Source: Catenulispora pinistramenti (GTDB taxonomy: Bacteria > Actinomycetota > Actinomycetes > Streptomycetales > Catenulisporaceae). Taken from it: a DNA stretch of 64,000 bases. The translations under genes were made by a program, and so were the position numbers. Below are positions 34,361 through 44,200 of this stretch, in pieces. The notes under the pieces are model-generated. The model saw only the letters and a list, made by a program, of their open reading frames with translations. It did no database searches and was not told the origin of the DNA. Position 1 is the stretch's first letter; every line of letters starts with the position of its first letter. The stretch is from positions 62,001 through 126,000 of the forward strand of contig NZ_JAAFYZ010000001.1 in the NCBI RefSeq assembly GCF_018274385.1, in the 5' to 3' direction.

Positions 34361-35220
34361 CACATTGCCTTTCCGTAGTCATAGAACCCCCGGCCGGTCT
34401 TCCGGCCGAGGTTCCCTTCACGCACCTTCTCCAGGAGGAGGTCGCAGGGGTTGCAGCTCTCGTCGCCACGCTGCTTGTAGAGCACCCGCAGCGAGTCCAC
34501 GAGGTTGTCCAGTCCGATCAGGTCGCCGGTGCGCAGCGGGCCGGTGGAGTGGCCCAGGCACCCTTCGAGCAGCCCGTCCACCACCTCGGCCGGGGCCACC
34601 CCCTCCTGCACGAGCATCGCCGCGGTGTTGATCAGCGGGTGCAGCAGCCGGTTGATGACGAAGCCGGTGGAGTCGTTGATCACCAGCGACTTCCGGCCCA
34701 GGTCGGTGAGCAGGCCGGTGACGGCGGCCAGGATCTCCGGCGAGGTGCCGGTGCCCCGGATCACCTCGACCATCTCGATCATGTAGGCCGGGTTCATGAA
34801 GTGGACGCCGACCAGTTCCTCCGGCCGGCTCACGTGCTCGGCCATCTCGTCGATGGAGATGCAGGAGGTGTTGGAGATCAGGGTCGTGCCGGGGCGGACG
34901 ATCCCGGAGACCTCGGCCAGCACCTTGTACTTGGTCTCGGCGATCTCCACGACCGCCTCCACCACCGTGGTGGCGTCGGCCACGTCGGTCAGCGAGACCG
35001 TGGTGGTCAAGGTGCCCTGCGGCCGGTCCGGCAGGACGTCCATCAGCTGGGCGTGCCGCAGTTTGGTCTTGATGGTCCGGCGGGCCTCGGCCAGCTTGTC
35101 CTCGTCGAGGTCCACGAGGGTGACCGGGACGCCGTGGCCGAGCGCCAGCGCGGAGATGTTCGTCCCCATCACGCCGGCGCCGATCACGGCGAGCCGGTGC
35201 GCCGTGTAGTCGGTTGTCAT
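34360..35220 (-). CDS. fkbK-like: FkbK-like 3-hydroxyacyl-CoA dehydrogenase
   Basis: A 286-residue NAD-dependent dehydrogenase of the 3-hydroxybutyryl-CoA dehydrogenase family. In this pathway it oxidises the hydroxyl of glyceryl-ACP. The N-terminal Rossmann motif is VIGAGVMG (12-19), with an acidic VDLDED after the second strand favouring NAD. The catalytic region shows VGVHFMNPAYM and the C-terminal domain GRKTGRGFYDYG. Length is normal. The RBS AAGGAG (35226-35231) overlaps the TAA of the thioesterase-containing PKS, so translation probably continues from the PKS into this cassette. No fkbG-type O-methyltransferase follows. Confidence 0.94.
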   Translation of the reverse strand: MTTDYTAHRLAVIGAGVMGTNISALALGHGVPVTLVDLDEDKLAEARRTIKTKLRHAQLMDVLPDRPQGTLTTTVSLTDVADATTVVEAVVEIAETKYKVLAEVSGIVRPGTTLISNTSCISIDEMAEHVSRPEELVGVHFMNPAYMIEMVEVIRGTGTSPEILAAVTGLLTDLGRKSLVINDSTGFVINRLLHPLINTAAMLVQEGVAPAEVVDGLLEGCLGHSTGPLRTGDLIGLDNLVDSLRVLYKQRGDESCNPCDLLLEKVREGNLGRKTGRGFYDYGKAM

Positions 35221-35229
35221 ATCAGCTCC

Positions 35230-38200
35230 TTACTTTTCGGACGAGACCCGCGGCCGGTCCAACCAGTCGTTGACGGCCTGCGCCGTCGTCTGGGCGTGGA
35301 CCGACAGCATGGTCAGGTGGTTTCCGGGGACGTCGACGACCGTGACGTCGTCGGACAGTCCCCAGGACAGCTCGGCCGGCGCGGCCCCGAGTTCGGTCAG
35401 CGGATCGCGGCCCCGCACCAGCAGGGTCGGGATCGAGACCGGCTCCAGGCCGTTCCAGTCCAGGGACAGGTAGTGGGCCATGGCGGTCAGCCAGGCGTCC
35501 TCGGCGACCGGGTCCTCGTCCGGGTCGGCGTCGGCCAGCAGCAGTGCGGGCAGCTGCGACCAGGACGCCATCGCCATCTCCGGGCGGCCCGGGGCGTAGG
35601 TGTCCATCAAGACCACCCCGGCCGGGGCCCGGCCCTCGGCCGCCAGGCGGGTGGCCACGGCGTGCGCGACCAGACCGCCGGAGGAGTGGCCGGCCAGCAC
35701 GAACGGGGTGCCGTCCAGGGTTCCGGCGACGGCGGCGGCGTGCCGGCCGACCAGCGCCGCCAGGTCCGCGGCCAGCGGCTCGCCGGGGGCGAAGCCGGGC
35801 GAGGGCGCGGCGGTGACCTTGCGGACGCCGCGGAAGCCGGCCGCCAGCGCGGCGTACTCCTGGATCGCCGAGCGGCTGACGAAGGACGGGAAGGTGATCA
35901 CCGACGGGGTGCCCGGGCCCTGCGTCACCCCGACCAGCCGCTGGTTCTGGGCCCCCGGGTCCTCGGCGGTGAAGACCGGGCGGAACGCCGCGGCGCCCCG
36001 GATCACGGCCATCGCCTGTTCGGTCAGGCCGTCGGCGGCGGCTTGGCGGTAGAGGCGGCCGAAGGTCGCCGTGCCGGTCCCGCTCGCGCCGCCGCTCGCC
36101 GTGCCGGTGCCGGTCGCCGGCTCGTCGGCCGTATCGGCACCCGGAGCCGGGGCCACCGGTCCCAGCCCGGAGTGCAGACGCGCGGCCAGCTCCGGGACCG
36201 TCGGGTGGTCGAACGCCGCCGATCCGCGCAGCCGGACCCCGGTCAGGGCGTGCAGCCGGTTGCGCAGCTCGACCGCGGTGAGCGAGTCCAAGCCCTGTTC
36301 CAGGAAGCTGAGATCGAGGTCGACCTCGCCGGCCGAGGCGTGGCCCAGGAGCACCGCGGCCTCGGAGCGCACCAGCTCGGTGAGCATGGTGCGCTGCTCG
36401 GCGGTGCCGGCCCGGCCCAGCCGGGCCCGCAACTCGGGACCGGCATCCGAGGTGGCGGCGGCCTGGCGCCGGGCCGGGCGCCGCGGCCCGGCGTCGGCCA
36501 GGGCGCGCAGCACCGGCGGCAGGGCGTCGGCCTCGGCCGCCGAGCGCAGCGCGGCGGTGTTGAACGAGGCCGTGACCAGCACCGGCTCCGGCCGGGCGGA
36601 CGCGGCGTCGAACAGCGCCAGCGCCACCTCGGCCGGCATCGCCGCCACCCCGCTGCGGGCGACCCGCGCCAGGTCCTGCGCGGACATCGTCCCGGTGATC
36701 TTGCTGGTGTCGGCCCACAGGCCCCAGGCCATCGAGGACCCCGGCAGCCCGGCGGCACACCGTTGCTCGGCCAGGGCGTCCAAGAAGGCGCTGGCCGCGC
36801 AGTGGTTGCCCTGCCCGGCGTTGCCGACGGTCGCCGAGAGCGAGGAGAAGAGGGCGAACCCGTCCAGGTCGGCGGTGCGGGTCAGCTCGTGCAGCCGCCA
36901 GGCCGCGCCGGACTTGGGCCGCGCCACCGCCGCCAGCCGCTCGGCGGTGAGGTCGCCGGTCAGCGCGTCGTCCACCACCCCGGCGGCATGGACCACGGTG
37001 CTCAGCGGCAGCTCGGCCGGGACGGCGGCCAGCACCGCGGCCAGCCCGTCCCGGTCGGCGACGTCGCACGCCACCACCCGGGTGCCGGCCCCGCGCGCGG
37101 CCACCGCGGCGGCCAGCGCCGGCACGCCCTCGGCGACCGGTCCGGACCGGCTGGTGAGCAGGAAGGCGGCGGCCCGGCCGGAGTCGGCCAGGTGCCGGGT
37201 GACCAGCGCGCCGAGGGTGCCGGTGCCACCGGCGACCAGGGCGGTGCCGGGGCGGCGCGGGGCCGAGGGGTCCGGCGGGATGGTCAGGACGACGCGGGGG
37301 TGGGGATCGGATGCCTTGCCGGGCTCAGGGGTCCGGGTCGGGTCGGCGGGATCAGCGGGGTCGATCAGTGCGACCGGCCGACCGCTGCTACTGCTGCTAT
37401 GGCCTCGCAAGTACCGCAGGGCTTCGGGCGCGCGCCGGATGTCGAAGGCCCGGAAGTCCGGGACCACGCTCGCGGTCGCGACCGCCGCCTCGGCGAAGGT
37501 CAGATCCCGTGGGATCCGCGCCAGCGCCCGCGCTTCGGCCACCAACACCGTCGCACACGCGCCCGGCGCCACCGCGCAGACCCGATCGCCGACCGCGAAG
37601 TCCGCGGCATCGTCAGCGACTTCCAGGACCACGCCGGCGAACTGGCCGGTCCGCGATTCGCCGTGGGCGTCCAGCTCGGCTGCCCGGACCGCGACGCGGA
37701 TCTGCCCGGCCGACAGCGGCGCGGCCGCGTCCGGGGCAGCGACCAAGGCCAGGCGGTCGCCGTCGACGGCCACCAGGTGCCACGGTGTGCCGTCCGCGGG
37801 CGGCACCAGGCCTTCGGCCGGCGGGGCCAGCCGGGGCGTGAGCACCGCACCGTCGCGGATCGCGAGCTCCGGCTCGCCGATCGCCAGCGCGGCCAGGACG
37901 GTGCGGGCCAGACCATCAGGAGTCTGTTCCGCCGACCCGGGCAGGTCGATCAGCTGCAGGCGGCCGGGGTTCTCGGCGCGGGTGGCTCGCAGCAGTCCCC
38001 AGACCGCCTGGCCGCTCAGGTCCGCCGCCGGGTCCTGCGACCCGGCGCTGATCGCGCCGCGGGTCAGCACTACCAGCCGCGAGCCCTCCAGCGCAGTCGC
38101 CCGCAGCCAGTCCTGAGCCAGGGCCAGGGCCGACTCGACCGCAGCCTGGGCATCCGTCCCGGCGAACTCAACCGGGGCGAACACCACTTGCGGCGCTGGC

Positions 38201-41200
38201 TGCCCCGCCTCGACTGCGGTCAGGAGCGCGGCCAGGTCTGGGTGCGACCACACCTCGACGTCCGCCTCGCGCAGCCCGGCGGTCAGCGCGTCCGGGATAC
38301 CGGCGGTCAGCGCGTCCGAAGTACCGAGCGCGTCCGAAGTACCGGCGGTCTGTGCGTCCGGGGTACCGGCCGCACCGAGGACGGCGGCCCGCCCCGAGGG
38401 GATCGTGGCGCCGAGCGGCGCCTGGATCCACCGGGTCTCATACACCGGGTGGCTCAGGGCACCGGCCCGCAGCGCGTCGAACGCGCCAGCCGGGACCGGC
38501 CGTACCACCAACGCGCTCACCTCGGCCACCGGCGCCCCCGACGGATCGGCGGCGTGCAGCCTCAGCGTGCCGTCGGCCGAGCGGGTGATCCGCACCCGGA
38601 GCGCCGACGCGCCGGTGGCGAACACGGTGACCCCGTTCCAGGCGAACGGAAGGTGGACCGCCTCGTCGGCGTCCCGGTCCGGGCCGGAGGCCGCCGCCCG
38701 CAACCGCGCGTCGAGCAGCGCCGGATGCAGACCGGCGTCGAGCAGGGCCGGGTGCAGGACGAAGCGATCGGACTCGGCGACGATGTCGGCCGGCGGCTGG
38801 ATCTCGGCGTACAGGTCCTCGCCGACCCGCCACGCCGCGGCCAGCCCGCGGAAGGCCGGACCGTATCCGTGCCCTGCCGCGGTCAGCGTTTCGTAGAGAC
38901 CTTCGGTGGGCAGCGCCTGGGCACCGGCCGGGGGCCAGGCGGTGAAAGCGTCGGCCCAGTCCGGGTCCCGGTCATCGGCACGCGGCGCCACCAGGCCACT
39001 GGCATGGCGGGTCCAGGCCGTCCCGGCCGCCGTCTCCGGCCGGGACCAGATCGCGATCTCCCGGGCCCCGGTCTGGTCCGCCGGGCCGACCGCGACCTGG
39101 ATGCGCACCGGTTCGCGGTCCGGCAGCGGCAGCGGCGCCGGCAGGGTCAGGTCCTCGATCCGGTCGCAGCCGACCTGCTGTCCGGCCCACACCGCCAGCT
39201 CCACGAACGCGGTGCCGGGCAGCAACACCACGCCGCCGGCGGTGTGGTCGGGAAGCCAGGTCTGCAAGGCCGGGGACAGCCGGCCGGTGTAGAGCAGCGA
39301 GCCGTCCTCGGCCCGCTCCACGGTCGCGCCGAGCAGCGGGTGCCCGGCCGGATCCAGGCCGACCGAGGTCACGTCGCCGGTCCGGCCGGCCGAGGCCTTG
39401 GGCCAGTACCGCTGCCTTTGGAAGGCGTACGTCGGCAGCTCGACCCGGCGCCGGCCGCGGCCCGGCGCAGCGCCGCCGAGCACCGCGGGCCAATCGACCC
39501 GGCCGCCGCGCACGTGAACCTCGCCGAGCGCGGACAGGAACCGGCCGGCACCGCCGTCGTCCCGGACCAGCGTCCCGACGACGGCCGGCACCAGCTCCGG
39601 ATCCACGGCCTCGAAGGTGTCCTCGACCGCGGTGCCCAGCACCGGGTGCGGGCCGACCTCGACGAACATCCGGTGCCCGGACTCGGCCAGCACCCGGACC
39701 GCGTCGGCGAACCGCACGGTCTGCCGGACGTTGGCGTACCAGTAGTCGGCGTCGAGTTCCGGGCCGGTGAGCCAGGCCGCGCCGACCGTGGACAGGAACG
39801 GGATCGCCGCCGGCCGCGGCCGCAGCCCGGCCAGGGCCGCGCGCAGCGGCTCAGCCAGCACTTCCACCTGGGCCGAGTGGGCGACGAAGTCCTGGGCCGG
39901 CAGCCGCCAGCGCATGATCCGGCCGGCGGCCAGTTCGGCCTCGAACTCCGTCAGCGCGTCCGGATCGCCGCAGACCACGGTCGCCGCGGGCGAGTTGACC
40001 GCCGCGATCCAGAGCCGGCCGGTCCACGGCTCGAGCCGGGCGGCGACCTGCTCGGCGGCCAGGACCACCGACATCATGCCGCTGGTCCCGGCCAGCTCGG
40101 TCAGGGCCCGGCTGCGCAGCGCCACCACCTCGGCGGCCTCGGCCAGGGTCAGGATCCCGGCCACGTGCGCGGCGGCGATCTCCCCTTGCGAATGCCCGAC
40201 GACCGCGTCCGGCCGCACGCCCGCCGCCTGCCACAGCGCGGCCAGCGAGACCATCACCGCCCACTGCGCCGGCTGCACCACCGAGGCCGCGGCCAGGGGC
40301 GGCGCGCCGGGCGTCCCGGCCAGCACCTCGCGCAGGGACCAGTCGACGTAGGGCGCCAGCGCTTCTTCGCATTCCGCGAGCTTGGCGGCGAACACCGGCG
40401 AGGACTCGGCCAGTTCCACACCCATGCCGGCCCACTGCGCGCCGTGTCCGGAGAACACGAAGACCAGGCGGCCGGGGCCGGAGGCGGAGGCGGTGCCGAC
40501 CGCGACGCCGGACTGCGGCCGGCCGGCGGCCACAGCGGCCAGGCCGGTGCGCAGTGCGGCCGGGCCGGTGCCGGTCACCACAGCGCGGTGGGTGAAGACG
40601 GAGCGGGTGCCGGCCAGGGCCAGGGCGATGTCGGTGGCGTCAGCGACTTCGGCGACATCAGCGGCGTCGGCGGCGTCGGCGGCCAGGTGCGCCCCCAACC
40701 GCTCGGCCTGCGCCCGCAGCGCCTCGCCGGTCCGGCCGGAGACCAGCCACGCGGTGGCCTCGCCGGTGAACAGCGCAAGCGCTCCGTCCGCGGCGGGCAC
40801 CAGGGCACCGTCAGCCGTCGGCTCCGGCGGCGCCTCCTCCAGGATCGTGTGCACGTTGGTGCCGCTGATCCCGAACGAGGACACCCCGGCCCGGCGTGGC
40901 CGGCCCCCGCCCGGCCACGGCACCGGCTCGGTCACCAGCCGCACCGCGCCGCTGGACCAGTCGATGTGCGGCGAGGGCTCGGCGACGTGCAGGGTCGGCG
41001 GCAACGTCCCGTTGCGCAGCGCCAGCACCATCTTGATCAGCCCCGCCACCCCGGCCGCGCCCTGGGTGTGGCCGAGGTTCGACTTCACCGAGCCCAGCCA
41101 CAGCGGCCGGTCCGCCGGGCGCCCGCGGCCGTAGGTGGCCAGCAGGGCCTGGCCCTCGATCGGGTCGCCGAGCACGGTGCCGGAGCCGTGCGCCTCGACC

Positions 41201-44200
41201 GCGTCCACATCGGCCGGGGCCAGAGCGGCCACGGCCAGCGCGGCGCGGATGACCCGCTGCTGCGCAGGGCCGTTCGGGGAGGTCAGACCGTTGGACGCGC
41301 CGTCCTGGTTGACCGCGCTGCCCCGGACGATCGCCAGCACCGGGTGCCCGTTGCGGCGCGCGTCGGACAGCCGCTCCAGGACCACCATCCCCGCGCCCTC
41401 GGCCATGCCCATGCCGTCGGCCGCCGCCGAGAACGCCTTGCTGCGGCCGGCCGTCGACAGGCCCAGGTGCTTGCCGAACCCGAACGAGCCGGGGCTGGGC
41501 AGGATCGTCACTCCGCCGGCCAGCGCGAGCGTGCACTCGCCGGCGCGCAGTGCCTGGCCGGCCAGGTGGACCGCCAACAGCGAGGACGAACACGCGGTGT
41601 CCACGGTGAGCGCCGGGCCTTCGAAGCCGAATGAGTAGGACAGCCGGCCGGACATCACGCTGCCGACGTCGCTGGTCGGGACGTAGCCCCGCGCCGCTTC
41701 CCCGTCCTCGCGCAGCACGCTCTCGTAGTGCTGCGACCAGCCCCCGACGAACACGCCGGTCTGCGAGCCGCGCAACGTCGCCGGGTCGATCCCGGCCCGC
41801 TCGACCGCCTCCCAGGCGACCTCCAGCAGCACCCGCTGCTGCGGGTCCATGCCCAGGGCCTCGCGCGGGCTGATGCCGAAGAAGCCGGCGTCGAAGGCCA
41901 CGGCGTCATCGACGAATCCGCCCTGGCGCGCGTGGATCACGGCCGGGGAGTCGGGGTCGCGTTCGTAGCGTTCCTCGATCCGCCAGCCGCGGTCCAGCGG
42001 GAGCTCCGTGATCGTGTCCCGCCCCTCGGCCAGGACCCGCCACAGGTCTTCGGGGCCGCGCACGCCGCCGGGGAACCGGCAGCCGATCGCGACGACGGCG
42101 ATGGGGTCGGTCAGATCGGCGGCGGCCGACCGGGCGCCGGAGCCCGAGGCGGTGAGTCGCCCGTCATCGGCAAGCAGTTCGGTGCCCAGGTAGCGGGCCA
42201 GCACCAGCGGCGTCGGGTGGTCGAAGACCAGCGTCGTGGACAGCCGCAGGCCGGTCGCCGCACCAAGGCGCTTGCGCAGTTCGACCGCGGTGAGCGAGTC
42301 GAAGCCGAGTTCCTTGAACGCCCGGTCCGGCTCCACGGCGTCGGCCACCGCGTGCCCGAGAACGGCGGCGGCGTGCGAGCGGACCAGGTCCAGCAGGGTC
42401 CGCTCGCGGTCGGCCGGCGCGAGCGCCGCGAGCTGACGGGCCAGCGAGCCGGCCCCGGCCCCGGCTTCGGCGGCCCGGGGCCGGACGGTGCCGGCCAGGC
42501 CGCGCCACAGTGCCGGGACCGGTTCGCCCCGGGCGGCGCGGGCCCGCAGTCCGGGGACGTCGAGCAGCGCCGGGACCAGCAGGGCCTCGTCCCGGGCCAG
42601 GGCCGCGTCCAGCAGGGCCAGGCCCTGGGCGGCGGTCAGCGCCGTGACGCCGCCCCGGCTCAGCCGGGCGGTGTCGCCGGTGCCGAGGTGGCCGGTCATG
42701 GCGCTGGCGTCGGCCCACAGGCCCCAGGCCAGGGTGGTCGCCGCCAGGCCGGCCGAGCGGCGGTGGGCAGCCAGGCCGTCCAGGAAGGCGTTGGCCGCGG
42801 CGTAGTTCCCCTGGCCCGGGGTGCCGAAGGTGGCCGCCGCCGAGGAGAACAGGGTGAAGGTGTCCAGGTCGCGGTCGGCGGTCAGCTCGTGCAGATGCCA
42901 GGCGGCGTCCGCCTTCGGGCGCATGACGGCGTCGACGCGCTCGGGGGTGAGCGAGGTGAGCACCCCGTCGTCCAGGACGCCGACCGAGTGGAACACCGAG
43001 GACACCGGGACCTGGGACAGGAGCCCGGCCAGGGCCGCGCGGTCGGCGGCGTCGCAGGACACGACGCTGACCCCGGCCCCGGAGCCGGCCAGGGCCGCGG
43101 TCAGCGCCGGGACGCCGGCCGCGGCCGGACCGGAGCGGCCGGTCAGGACCAGCTCGGCGGCGCGGCCGGTCTCGGCCAGGTGCCGGGCCAGGCGAGCGCC
43201 GATCATGCCGGTGCCGCCGGTGACCAGGACCGTGCCCGCCGGGCGAGGGGCCCGGGGCACAGTGAGGACGACCTTGCCGATGGGCTCGGCCTGGCTCAGG
43301 TACCCGAACGCGGCGGCGATCCGGCGGACGTCCCAGCAACGGACCGGCAGGCCGGTCAACACGCCGTCCTCGATCAAGGCTCTGACCTCGGTCAGGATGG
43401 CGCCCAGCCGGTCGGGGCCGGGCGCGGCGGCCGGGGACTGAGCGGCCGGGGCGTCGAAGACGATGTCGGTGCTGTGAGCGGCGAACTCCTGCTCGAAGGC
43501 GAAGTCGTCCGCCAGGGCTATGTGCGCGTCGTCCAAGCCGGTGGCACGCAGTGTGTCCCACTCGGCCGGGGCGGCCGTGGCGAACACTTCCAGACCCAGG
43601 TGCCGGGCGATCTGCACCGCCGCCAAACCGACGCCGTCGGGCGCGACGCGGATCAGGATGCGCTGCCCGGGTGCGGCCTGAGCCAGGTCCACCAGGGCGT
43701 ACCAGGCTGTGGTGAACGCCACCGGCAGGGCGGCGGCTTCGGCGAAGGACCGGCCCGACGGGAGCAGGACAGTGGTGCGCGCGTCCACGACGGCGAAGGG
43801 GCCGAAGCCACCGGCGGCCAGGGCCATCACGCGGTCGCCGGGTGACAGGTGCCGCACTGCGGAGCCGACCTCGGCGACCACGCCTGCCACCTCGCTACCG
43901 AGCAGTACTTGGCCCGGGTATACGCCCAGAGCGATCTGGACGTCGCGAACGTTCACTCCGGCGGCGCGGACCGCGATGCGGACCTGACCGGGTGCCAGGG
44001 CTGAGGGCTGGAGCGGCGCGGCGGCCAGGCCGTCGAGGGTGCCCGGGCGTTCGGCCTCGATGCGCCAGGGTGTGCCGTCGGCGGGGAGCGACAGGCCACC
44101 GGAGGGGCGGGTGAGGCGGCGGGCCAGGATGGACTCGCCGCGGATCGCCAGCTCGGGCTCGCCGGAGGCGAGGGCGCCGGGCAGGAGCTCAGAAGTCTGG

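Larger units (their letters stand above)
35230..42108 (-). other. Terminal module: KS-AT(atypical)-DH-ER(truncated)-KR(inactive)-ACP-TE
   Basis: The KS is complete (DTACSSS, EAHGSGT, NLGHT). The AT has FSGHGAQW, ASVVQ, GHSQG and FVAH where malonyl AT domains have HAFH and methylmalonyl ones YASH. The DH keeps HTAGGVVLLP but has a 9-residue tandem duplication at its second motif. The ER jumps from FAEAAVATAS to the C-terminal VPDFRAFDIRR and lacks about 170 residues including the whole nucleotide-binding domain. The KR has GGTGTLG but GQGNHCAAS replaces GQGNYAAAN. The TE begins about 36075 and has GHSSGG and a C-terminal His in PGNHLTM. A beta-keto unit is predicted. Confidence 0.88.
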
